From an uncultured Clostridia bacterium (lineage in GTDB: Bacteria; Bacillota; Clostridia; Oscillospirales; Acutalibacteraceae): a stretch of DNA of 36,575 nucleotides. The translations under genes were made by a program, and so were the position numbers. How positions within the stretch are numbered: position 1 is the stretch's first letter; every line of letters begins with the position of its first letter. Location of the stretch: the NCBI GenBank assembly GCA_944384895.1, contig CALWVB010000006.1, positions 1 through 36,575 on the forward strand, in the 5' to 3' direction. Shown piece by piece: positions 7,501 to 14,132 of this stretch. Below the pieces are notes generated by a model. The model had not been told where the DNA came from and made no database searches. It saw only the letters and a list, made by a program, of their open reading frames with translations.

Positions 7501-9191
7501 CTTACTTCATCAACATTCAAAGCTCTGCTGTATATTCTGAAATCATCAACTATAGCTCTGAGATAAGCGTCGCTGTATTGGCTTCGTCCAATCCAGTTGC
7601 GGGTTGTTGAGCCCATAGCCGACGGACAAAGAGAATTATCCTTCATTTCGCCAAGAAGGATACCGTCTTTATAATATCTATAAGTATAAAGACCATCATC
7701 CTGTTTTTCTATAGTAATAGCTACAAATGCCCAACGGTTTGTTACAAACCTATTTGTAACAGATATTCTCTGTTCAGCGCCTGAACCGCCTACTGTAAGG
7801 GCAAATATAGTATTTTGAGGAGCAAACCACATATTTCTTGTAGTATTGCTGCCAAAGTCAAATAAACGTGCATAGCTTCTGAGCTGGTATTGATATACCC
7901 ATGATGTAATAGTCATTTCTTCTAATTCGGAAACAATACCTTCTGGAAGTTCAACATAACCGTTATTTGTTCTTGTACTATTTGTCTGGATACCATTGCC
8001 ATATAAGCCTTCAACTATAGTAGCTGAACTTTTAGCAACAGCATTGCCATATTTTGAACCTTCAACAGAGTTTACAAATTCTGTTTCGCCTTCAGCTTCA
8101 TCAAATTTATACCATGCCACGTCTGGTATAGGAGTTTCACCTAAATTTTTGATTATAGCTGAAGCTGGTATAGATGTTCCTTCAACAATACCAGCTACTG
8201 TAACAGTTTCAAACGGCTGTATTGCTGAAATATCAACATCATCCCATGTAACGGCTCTTTTTTCATTTGGAAAATGGCCGTTGCCTATAACAACATCAAC
8301 TTCTGTAGGCAATTCCGGGATTTTATCCGGTGAGAAATTAATAATAACAGAAGGTACTGCTGTAATAACAGGAGCGATTACTGTACAATCAAAAGTCTTT
8401 GATGTTTTAGCTTCGCCTTTTGTTATTGTAACTGTTAATTCTACCTGAACATCAATTTCTTCCGGAAGAGTTACTTTACCATCATTTGATATATATTCCG
8501 GTTTATTGCTTGACCATTCAACTTTACAGCCAAGATCATTTTCAGTAGGTAGCACTAAATCTGCTGTAACAGCATCGATACCTTCAAGATTTATCCCGTT
8601 AGCTACACGGTTTACCAACTGATCATCATTAAATACTGAAGGGTCTGCTAATACCTGATATTCTCTTATACCCATTCCGTATGATTCAGGATCTGGATAA
8701 AGTTCTAATGTAAGGGTATTAGTTGTAATCTGATCAAAATTAGCGGTATTAAGAGCTTCTCTGTCAAGTCCTATGGAAGTAAATCCTGGTACAGGTGTCT
8801 TTACACCGTTATTATCATAATAAAGTTTTACTTCTTTTGGTACTCTTACACCAGGGCTACTGTCGCCTGCCTGAGCATCAGAAAACCATTGGATAGCTAT
8901 TGCGCTGAATGTCGCAGGGGATGACCATGTATATGTAATAGTTTCCGGGCCCTCACGTCCTCCGCTTACCCATGTTCCCCATGCATCCAATTGATCAGAA
9001 ACGCCGGTTCCTGAAAAGGTTTTACCATCGTTTAGAGCCGCTGCACTGTTCCATGTTGTGCAATATGATACTTCAACATTAGCTTCAGGTGCTAAGTTTA
9101 CTATTGGTTCAGCCATAGCTGCTGTTGGTACAATCATTATACCTGCCAGCATCAATACTGAAATGAATAGTGCCAATAATCTTTTCTTCAT
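4512..9191 (-). CDS. Secreted multidomain GH127-family beta-L-arabinofuranosidase
   Basis: 1559 aa. Residues 1-27 are a signal peptide ending in TAAMA. Order of domains by eye: F5/8-like carbohydrate-binding module (about 30-180), an atrophied bacterial Ig domain (185-275), a Big_4 Ig domain (276-352), a LamG-like jelly roll (353-570), two more Big_4 domains (575-725), the GH127/DUF1680 catalytic alpha-barrel (735-1330), then two copies of a C-terminal beta domain with the motif NEYGxDMGK. The catalytic part keeps ETCA (near residue 1060) and CACCPPN (near 1125), matching the Glu and Cys residues that bind zinc in HypBA1-type enzymes, one Cys being the nucleophile. It should release L-arabinose from plant arabinans or arabinosylated glycoproteins outside the cell. 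AGGAGG precedes ATG 9191. There are no SLH repeats or LPXTG, so attachment to the wall is unclear. The NEYG domain recurs in the partial protein at the right edge. Confidence 0.9.
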   Translation of the reverse strand: MKKRLLALFISVLMLAGIMIVPTAAMAEPIVNLAPEANVEVSYCTTWNSAAALNDGKTFSGTGVSDQLDAWGTWVSGGREGPETITYTWSSPATFSAIAIQWFSDAQAGDSSPGVRVPKEVKLYYDNNGVKTPVPGFTSIGLDREALNTANFDQITTNTLTLELYPDPESYGMGIREYQVLADPSVFNDDQLVNRVANGINLEGIDAVTADLVLPTENDLGCKVEWSSNKPEYISNDGKVTLPEEIDVQVELTVTITKGEAKTSKTFDCTVIAPVITAVPSVIINFSPDKIPELPTEVDVVIGNGHFPNEKRAVTWDDVDISAIQPFETVTVAGIVEGTSIPASAIIKNLGETPIPDVAWYKFDEAEGETEFVNSVEGSKYGNAVAKSSATIVEGLYGNGIQTNSTRTNNGYVELPEGIVSELEEMTITSWVYQYQLRSYARLFDFGSNTTRNMWFAPQNTIFALTVGGSGAEQRISVTNRFVTNRWAFVAITIEKQDDGLYTYRYYKDGILLGEMKDNSLCPSAMGSTTRNWIGRSQYSDAYLRAIVDDFRIYSRALNVDEVRNVGGEKLVIPAINEVPACDPVYTKVGEEPVLPVTVRTNYNDGSYATAPVVWDEYDKSLLEQAGSFIIEGTVPETTLKASVEVNVIVPTITEIKTIDINVEPGFVPNITKTVTAVYNDGMLPDEQVAVTWEDIDPSLYENEGAFTIQGDVEGTDIKAVANINVRNVAKAVSFEKVKVTDEFWSVLQKRNIITTIKVGVENVEKTGGGFNNFINVAKMYAGEEYSKTVEGTMVFQDSDVHKMLEAMCISMEIDPMGDPEIIEGQEWILNKINEWIPWLEGAQAPDGYFNAWYTLSGRTRWSNFSDHEFYVAGHFFEAAVAHYRMTKGQDDRVLNIAIKLADYLDREFGPYPKRNVVPGHEEVELGLVKLANLMDEINGAGAGDRYWKLAKFFTDMRGDYEDRDSNYRGGTYSQDNVKLVDANDAVGHSVRFGYFVSGATDIALINDDPDYKAALLRLWDSAVNRKMYVTGAWGTVGNGSDSEGFGPDYYLPSNNTYAETCATISNAMWEQRMNLLFNEGKYIDVMETALYNGVLASADIGGTKFYYTNYIDSSNTPDRSGWFGCACCPPNLMRTVSGIGGYMYATKASEVYANMYIDSHATFDVDGQAITVTQKTRYPYEGNVLFTIDPSVENKVMQFKVRIPEWQTGFTMKLNGKTIENPEIVDGYVTFDRAWNIGDTIELDLKMDVQRYYTNENVDSTRGKVALTRGPIVFSLEKFDNPVGSTNEYRLDPRAELIAKEMDVEGIGHTIVVQGMAHIGTDEDYTTTRFTAIPNYLHRNRGATRLTTFLIEGTRDEAPINTSIVAENENYLVNAPIKITVTTPDDIWNIALVNEYGKDMGKTFDDVVYNDDGTMTWTLTTSIGTKGNREIKLMACTEDEIMFDTGASLKVNIFKDFLPDEGEAYISSINMPRVGFVNEPFEVKVITSTSVAEIAVANEYGNDMGKADLQISDSGNERTWTFKLSVGSKGDRHFTIKGKDAYGNWISSDPQRITIIKK

Positions 9192-9566
9192 AACTTCCTC
9201 CTAATTTTTAATTAACGCATATCCTTTATTTATTAAGGATATTTTGAATTAAACATACTTTCCCTCAGCTTAAATTGTAAAAAAATTCACTTCCTTTCAC
9301 ATAATAATTTTTTTAATTTTAAATAAAAATAATAAAATTGCATAAATTTTTTCAATTATTATTATTTTTATTTTTCAAAATCAATATAATTATACATATT
9401 TTACATATTTATTTATAGAGAAATTTTTACTAAATATGTTTGATATTTTACAAACTGTTATTATTGTTTACACCCATATTATTTCCTAATAAAACTAGTT
9501 ATATAAAGCATAATTTTGTTTACAATAAATTATGGCTAATTAGCTTTATTAGGAGGAAAATATATT
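9192..9566. promoter_or_regulatory. Divergent promoter region of GH127 and the 9567 gene
   Basis: A 375-bp AT-rich gap between divergent starts. ATATCCTT (9219-9226) and AAGGATAT (9235-9242) form an 8-bp dyad in the GH127 leader that could be an operator for a sugar-responsive regulator. CCTAATAAA (9485-9493) can pair with TTTATTAGG (9545-9553), which overlaps the AGGAGG of the plus-strand gene. TTTACA boxes are present, but no promoter is convincing enough to name. Nothing else was seen. Confidence 0.4.
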
Positions 9567-9995
9567 ATGTATAATGATGAAGAAATATTAAATTTTATAT
9601 ATCAAAATGCTGAAATGGGTATAGAAGGTATTGATAAAATACTCAGTAAAACAGATGATCACCGTTTTCGTGAACATCTTCAAGGCCAACATCAAGAATA
9701 TAAAGAAATTATGCAAAGAGCTGAACAAATGCTTAATAATAAACATTATCCAGTAAAAAGTAAAATACCGGCTGCAAAGGTTATGCTAAATACTGTATCA
9801 GATGCAAAAACTTTATTTAATAAATCTCCTTCAAAATTAGCTGAGATGATGATACAGGGCAATACTATGGGTGTAGTTAAAATGATTAAGCATATGAACG
9901 ATTATGAAGGAAATGATATTGAAGTTAATCGTCTTGCTGGTAAGGTTATAAAAATGGAACGTACCAATATTGATAAATTAAAACAATTCTTATAA
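9567..9995 (+). CDS. Small all-helical protein, ferritin-like (unknown function)
   Basis: 142 aa with no signal peptide or membrane segment. Four long helices can be traced, roughly residues 3-25 (EEILNFIYQNAEMGIEGIDK), 32-56 (FREHLQGQHQEYKEIMQRAE), 85-113 (PSKLAEMMIQGNTMGVVKMI) and 120-140 (VNRLAGKVIKMERTNIDKLK). The pattern resembles small ferritin-like or DUF2383-type four-helix proteins common in Clostridia, with QGxTMG in helix 3. A full set of iron ligands (ExxH pairs) is not clear, so metal binding is only a possibility. AGGAGG lies before the ATG, and a strong terminator follows, so it is a single-gene unit. Confidence 0.65.
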   Translation: MYNDEEILNFIYQNAEMGIEGIDKILSKTDDHRFREHLQGQHQEYKEIMQRAEQMLNNKHYPVKSKIPAAKVMLNTVSDAKTLFNKSPSKLAEMMIQGNTMGVVKMIKHMNDYEGNDIEVNRLAGKVIKMERTNIDKLKQFL

Positions 9996-10000
9996 TAAAA

Positions 10001-10047
10001 AAAGAAAGCCTTCTGCATTTGTATTTATTGCAGTAGGTTTTCTTTTT
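10001..10047 (+). terminator. Terminator of the 9567 gene
   Basis: Stem AAAGAAAGCCTTCTGCA (10001-10017) pairs with TGCAGTAGGTTTTCTTT, one or two mismatches, followed by TTTATAATA. The A-rich start also gives it potential on the opposite strand. Confidence 0.8.
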
Positions 10048-10165
10048 ATAATAAAGCTTTATTTTATACAAAAGATAATGTATATATGTTTATATATCGC
10101 AAAACTAAAGGTGTTTAAAAAATTAAGTTAAATCAAAACATGATATGAAAAAGTACCTCTAGCAA

Positions 10166-10338
10166 GGGGGCGCCTGCGCAGCGCATCCTTTGGATGCGCT
10201 AAAAGCAAAATAATATGATATTTTATTAACATAAGATAAAAATAAGAGACTAGTATATTATAAATACTCAGCATATTTATTTAACATATTATTTTGCATA
10301 AAGCAGCCATATTTCATATGGCTGCACGCAGGCGCCCC
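10166..10338 (+). repeat. Cloverleaf repeat, copy C
   Basis: Outer stem GGGGCGCCTGCG / CGCAGGCGCCCC; hairpin GCGCATCC-TTT-GGATGCGC; central stem GCAAAATAAT / ATTATTTTGC; hairpin GCAGCCATA / TATGGCTGC. The flanks only faintly resemble the long form. It lies between convergent genes; the C-run is followed by ATGTC rather than a T-run, so this copy is a poor plus-strand terminator. Confidence 0.9.
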
Positions 10339-10440
10339 ATGTCTCACGTTCCCGGATGCTTTGCGGTATTTATAAAGATAGTATTTACCTATACTATGGT
10401 TATTTATATTCTTATCTAGTGTAATTTAGCTTAATAAAAC

Positions 10441-11592
10441 TTAATCGTCATCATCTTCAAATGAAATATTTATTTCACCCATATCCGCATGTGCTTTTAT
10501 ATTATTCTGAGCTCCGCTATTATTAATCTGCGCGCCGTTTCTCTCATTTTTATCGCCTATTTTTATATTTCCCATATCAGCAGATAAATCAAGATTATAT
10601 TCGGATTCTTTAAGGCTTGTAGAAACTTCAATTTCACCCATATCTGCGCTGATATCATAATTTCCATAGAGTGTACCTTCAATATCTACATTGCCATAAT
10701 CAGAAGATAATATATTTTCTCCTGATATTTCGCCTGATAATTTCACTCTGCCCATAGAACATTGTGCATTAATGCTTTCTAATTTACCTTCTAAATCAAT
10801 ATCGCCATAAGAATCTATAATATTAGCATTTTTAATATTTCCATCTTCTATTTTAATTCGTCCAGCTGAACAGTTCGCTGTAAATCCATCCGATATAATA
10901 TTAGTTAATATTATATCGCCATAACTATTATCAATTTGACAGTTATTTATATTACTATTTTCTATTGTTAATTTGCCGGATGATAAATTGAATGTTGCCT
11001 GCGTACTATTTGTATTAATAGCTTTTACATCTCCAAATAAAGCTTTTAATGATATTGTATTAGATGATATACCATCTACAACAATAGTACCCATATTACT
11101 AAAAACATCCATTTTATCTATAACAGCATCTCTTGGTACAAATATTGTTACTTTATTATCAGAATTATATATGGATTTTTCACCTGAGAATAATCCTCTG
11201 ATATCAAAATTAAACCATCTTTTAGTGCTTTTACCATCTGTATTTCCATCTATTTTTAACGTGTTGTTTTCTATTTTATAATCTATTGTAGTTTGATTAT
11301 AAGTAGAATTTGTTTTTATTTCAATACCATAGCTTTCGCCATATTTTATTTCTACATCAGAATAATCTATTGATAATTCAATATTATTAAATTTTTCAAG
11401 ATTCATATCAGTTGTTATTTTATCTTCTTGAATTTTTTCATTATTATGTCTTGGAGTAATATGCAAGCCTGTATTATCAATATAAGCATTCAGGCTGGCT
11501 CCTGAAAAAAATCCGATTATTGTAAATACACAACCAAAGACTACTAAACAACTGGCAACTATCAGCAATATTTTTACGCCTTTATTTTTCAT
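10441..11592 (-). CDS. DUF4097-family membrane-anchored protein
   Basis: 383 aa. One transmembrane helix near the N-terminus (ILLIVASCLVVFGCVFTIIG) anchors a long outer part built of repeating short beta strands with SYGDIDLEG, SMGRVKLSG, DYGNVDIEG and DMGEIEVS motifs, typical of the DUF4097 right-handed beta-helix (LiaG-like). An acidic tail (SFEDDDD) ends the protein. I chose ATG at 11592 over TTG at 11601 because GAGGAGG lies 9 nt before the ATG and touches the TTG. It overlaps the DUF1700 gene by 11 nt. In Bacillota the PadR-DUF1700-DUF4097 trio is linked to envelope stress, but the molecular role is not known. Confidence 0.85.
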   Translation of the reverse strand: MKNKGVKILLIVASCLVVFGCVFTIIGFFSGASLNAYIDNTGLHITPRHNNEKIQEDKITTDMNLEKFNNIELSIDYSDVEIKYGESYGIEIKTNSTYNQTTIDYKIENNTLKIDGNTDGKSTKRWFNFDIRGLFSGEKSIYNSDNKVTIFVPRDAVIDKMDVFSNMGTIVVDGISSNTISLKALFGDVKAINTNSTQATFNLSSGKLTIENSNINNCQIDNSYGDIILTNIISDGFTANCSAGRIKIEDGNIKNANIIDSYGDIDLEGKLESINAQCSMGRVKLSGEISGENILSSDYGNVDIEGTLYGNYDISADMGEIEVSTSLKESEYNLDLSADMGNIKIGDKNERNGAQINNSGAQNNIKAHADMGEINISFEDDDD

Positions 11593-12184
11593 CTTTGCCA
11601 ACCTCCTCTTTAGATAAAACCCGTCTTACAAATTTTACAAGACCATTTATACTGATTCTTGTAACCCATATTGAAAATACGCCTAATAATATGCCTATAC
11701 CCACGGCAGCTAAAGCTATACCAAAGAAAAATACGCTTGTTGGGATAGATTGGAATAAGCTCCATATAGATAAAACTAAAAATACTACAGCGCCTAATGT
11801 TATGCATATAGAAGTTATAAAGAAAGTTAAAAATATTATAAATACTGTAATAACAAGTACAATAACCACAGCTACAACCGCAATAGCAATAGGCAAAGCT
11901 ATAGGCGAAGCAAATATCGCAGCAATTATCATCCAAATAGTGGATACGCCTTTTTTTGCTTTATTGGATATATCTGATGAATCATAATCTTTTATAGCAA
12001 AATCCGCCATAATCTTAGCAGCTAATTTTTTAGGCGGTCCTAATTCTTCAATAATTTTTTGTTCTTGTTCAGGACCTGCTTCAGTAAAATATTCTTCATA
12101 ATATCTAACAGCATTTTTTCTTTCATCTTCAGGCATTTTTGAAAGACTATGATTTAATTTCATAAGATATTCTAATTTATCCAT
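11582..12184 (-). CDS. DUF1700 (HAAS) membrane protein
   Basis: 200 aa. The N-terminal helical domain, residues 1-70 (YLMKLNHSLSKMPEDERKNA, then YYEEYFTEAGPEQEQKIIEE), is the HAAS/DUF1700 signature, with LGPPKKLAAKI after it. Three or four hydrophobic helices follow (about 85-105, 105-130, 130-150, 150-175), then a basic tail. Proteins of this type are thought to pair with PadR regulators and a membrane partner. GGGGG lies before the ATG, and the start codon lies inside the last codons of the PadR gene (8-nt overlap), so translation is coupled. Confidence 0.85.
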   Translation of the reverse strand: MDKLEYLMKLNHSLSKMPEDERKNAVRYYEEYFTEAGPEQEQKIIEELGPPKKLAAKIMADFAIKDYDSSDISNKAKKGVSTIWMIIAAIFASPIALPIAIAVVAVVIVLVITVFIIFLTFFITSICITLGAVVFLVLSIWSLFQSIPTSVFFFGIALAAVGIGILLGVFSIWVTRISINGLVKFVRRVLSKEEVGKDEK

Positions 12185-12497
12185 TATTCATCCCCCCAAA
12201 CAATATCCTGTCAACCTTTGTTTTATAATCTTTCCATTCAATCCGGTAAGTATCAAGCTTTTGTTTGCCTTCTCCTGTTATCCTGTAATATCTTCTGTTT
12301 CTGCCTTGATAGGGCTGATCATATGTTGTAAGCGCATTATCTTTTTGCAATCTTCGCAATACCGGATATAATGTTGATTCGGATATATCTATTATATCTT
12401 TTACATTTTGTGTAAGCATATATCCATAGGTGTCTTCTTTATCAAGCACTGCCAATACACATGCATCCAATAGCGCCGACCCTATTTGAAATGCCAT
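12177..12497 (-). CDS. PadR-family transcriptional regulator
   Basis: 106 aa, a compact PadR of subfamily-2 length. The winged helix is clear: YGYMLTQNVKDIIDISESTL, then YPVLRRLQKDNALTTYDQPY, then RRYYRITGEGKQKLDTYRIE. Such regulators repress their own operon and respond to envelope stress or small ligands. AAGGAGATGATG precedes ATG 12497. The promoter directly upstream has a near-perfect inverted repeat over its -10 and spacer, the best candidate for its operator. It is the first gene of the three-gene operon with DUF1700 and DUF4097. Confidence 0.9.
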   Translation of the reverse strand: MAFQIGSALLDACVLAVLDKEDTYGYMLTQNVKDIIDISESTLYPVLRRLQKDNALTTYDQPYQGRNRRYYRITGEGKQKLDTYRIEWKDYKTKVDRILFGGMNNG

Positions 12498-12537
12498 AAC
12501 ATCATCTCCTTAATTTTAGTCTAATGTCATCTCCTGC

Positions 12538-12571
12538 ATAATATTATATGTTGTATAATATTATTTGTCAA
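12538..12571 (-). promoter_or_regulatory. PadR operon promoter with overlapping inverted-repeat operator
   Basis: On the minus strand: TTGACA (12571-12566), a 17-bp spacer, TATAAT (12548-12543), a perfect consensus promoter. An exact inverted repeat, ATAATATTATA (12538-12548) and TATAATATTAT (12554-12564) around TGTTG, covers the -10 and most of the spacer, so a bound dimer would block RNA polymerase. That PadR binds here is inferred from position and symmetry. Confidence 0.75.
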
Positions 12572-12681
12572 TACATATTATTAAATATATAAATAATAAT
12601 TTTACAATAACGAGTATCTGAAACTTATTAAATATACACAAGGCTGATAATGAACAATGGTAGTCTCCTGCTGCTTTATGA

Positions 12682-12710
12682 TTGTGTATGTTGCATAGTG
12701 GGAGTATAAT
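12682..12710 (+). promoter_or_regulatory. Promoter of the DUF1989 gene
   Basis: TTGTGT (12682-12687), a 17-bp spacer and TATAAT (12705-12710). About 45 bp separate it from the ATG, with GGAGG in between. Confidence 0.55.
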
Positions 12711-12754
12711 TAAAAAAGCATAGAAAAGATCAAAAATTATGGAGGATAAATTAA

Positions 12755-13333
12755 ATGTATAAAGAATATATAATTTCACCATGTTCTGGTATAAAAATTG
12801 ACGTTAAACAAGGTCAAAATATAACGGTAATCGATATTGAGGGTGGTCAAGTAGTAGATTTTTTTGCAGAGGTAAATGGAAACTCAGCTGAATTTCTTTC
12901 AACCGGAGTAACAATTGACTGCAACCAATCTTTAAAGCTGAATATTGGCAATGTTATCTATACAAATTTATACCGGCCTATGATGAAAATACTTTCTGAT
13001 GATGTTGGAGAACATGATTTGCTCCATCCATGCTGCAGGCCAGAGATGTACAATTTTTTCTATCATAATGGAAAAGGACATCCCAACTGCTTTGATAATA
13101 TAAATAAAGCGCTTGGAGAACATCGTACCATTATTACACCAGTCAATCTGTTCATGTACACAAAAATCAACACAGACGGCAGTATTTCAGTTGAAAAGCC
13201 GGTTTCTAAAGCAGGAGACAAAATTGTATTGCAAGCGCTAATGGATATCAGACTAGGTATTGCTGCTTGTAGTGTTTCTGAAAGCAAGTGCAATAGTGGA
13301 AAATGTTCTTCTATTAAAGTTGTCATTGACTAA
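12755..13333 (+). CDS. DUF1989 / urea-carboxylase-associated family protein
   Basis: 192 aa, soluble, likely a cupin-like beta fold. Family marks: GQVVDFFAEV, GEHDLLHPCCRPEMYNFFYH, HPNCFDNINKAL, TPVNLFMYTKINTDG and KAGDKIVLQALMD. The His and Cys residues in HDLLHPCC and HPNC are good metal-binding candidates. Relatives occur next to urea carboxylase or aminomethyltransferase-like genes, but here the gene stands alone, so the substrate is unknown. The C-terminus (SESKCNSGKCSS) adds a CxxxxxC pair. GGAGG sits 9 nt before the ATG. No terminator was recognised after the stop. Confidence 0.85.
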   Translation: MYKEYIISPCSGIKIDVKQGQNITVIDIEGGQVVDFFAEVNGNSAEFLSTGVTIDCNQSLKLNIGNVIYTNLYRPMMKILSDDVGEHDLLHPCCRPEMYNFFYHNGKGHPNCFDNINKALGEHRTIITPVNLFMYTKINTDGSISVEKPVSKAGDKIVLQALMDIRLGIAACSVSESKCNSGKCSSIKVVID

Positions 13334-13394
13334 ATCAGCTTTTAGTTTATATCACACAGTAAAGAACTGTCTGCTATCTGTTTATATTCAACAA

Positions 13395-13578
13395 TCACTG
13401 TTTTAAATATTCCAAAGCCATATTTGATATACCAACGTGAGTAATAAATATTGATTTATAAAATGGCCTGTGTTCTATTAATATTATTGTATTTTTGTTG
13501 CATAGCTTTAATAGTCTTGTCTAAATCCAGGTATTTAAAAACTGCTGCTTTTATTTTTATATCTGATGTGTTTTTCAC
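13395..13578 (-). pseudogene. Possible frameshifted gene remnant
   Basis: On the minus strand one frame reads KAAVFKYLDLDKTIKAMQQK and stops at 13456, while a neighbouring frame continues as NTIILIEHRPFYKSIFITHV then GISNMALEYLKQ and stops at 13395. Joined by one frameshift they read like the tail of one protein. I do not recognise the family, and no ribosome site was seen. The remnant is bounded on the right by the start of the long form of repeat copy D. Confidence 0.25.
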
Positions 13579-13685
13579 TGCTAAATGATATACTATTTTC
13601 TAAGATAAATTAAATCACTCAAACCCAAAATTATAATAAAACTAAAATAAAAAATTGAAAGATAATGTAAAAGTACCCGTTTAGT

Positions 13686-13855
13686 GGGGCGCCTGCGCAG
13701 CGCATCTTAAGATGCGCTTTACGCAAAATAATTTTTTAATACTCAGGCTGGGTTAATAAGGAAAAATAGTGTTATCTTAAATATACATCATCTTTATATA
13801 GAGAATTATTTTGCATTTGGCAGCCATATTTCATATGGCTGCACGCAGGCGCCCC
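13686..13855 (+). repeat. Cloverleaf repeat, copy D, inside a 354-bp long form
   Basis: Outer stem GGGGCGCCTGCG / CGCAGGCGCCCC; hairpin GCGCATCTTAAGATGCGC; central stem GCAAAATAATT / AATTATTTTGC; hairpin GCAGCCATA / TATGGCTGC. The long form runs from CTAAGATAAATTAAATCA (13600) to TGATTTAGGATAATATAG (13953). Three extra C residues and a T-run follow the core, as in a terminator. It lies between convergent genes. Confidence 0.92.
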
Positions 13856-14080
13856 CCCTTTTTTTACGGTAACGTAGCAAGGGATATTTTCTTTAATATT
13901 ATAATGCATATTTTTACTTTAATTTTTATATTGTTTGATTTAGGATAATATAGCTGTTGCGCAACGGTATAACCTAGCCGGCTAATATAATAAGCAAACA
14001 TGAGAAACAGATATAATATAAATACATTACATATAGGTAATATTATAATTTATGTTATATTATTATAAATTATATACAAA

Positions 14081-14114
14081 AAGCCGCCGGATGAAAAAAT
14101 AATCCTACGGCTTT
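14081..14114 (-). terminator. Terminator of mutS2
   Basis: Stem AAGCCGCCGGAT (14081-14092) / ATCCTACGGCTTT with one mismatch, followed on the minus strand by TTTTTGTAT. It starts 19 bp past the mutS2 stop codon. Confidence 0.85.
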
Positions 14115-14132
14115 ATATTTTTTAAATATTAT

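Noticed and set aside
5667..8448. Several plus-strand frames inside the GH127 gene
   Set aside because: Shadows of the minus-strand gene: no ribosome sites and codon use typical of antisense frames.
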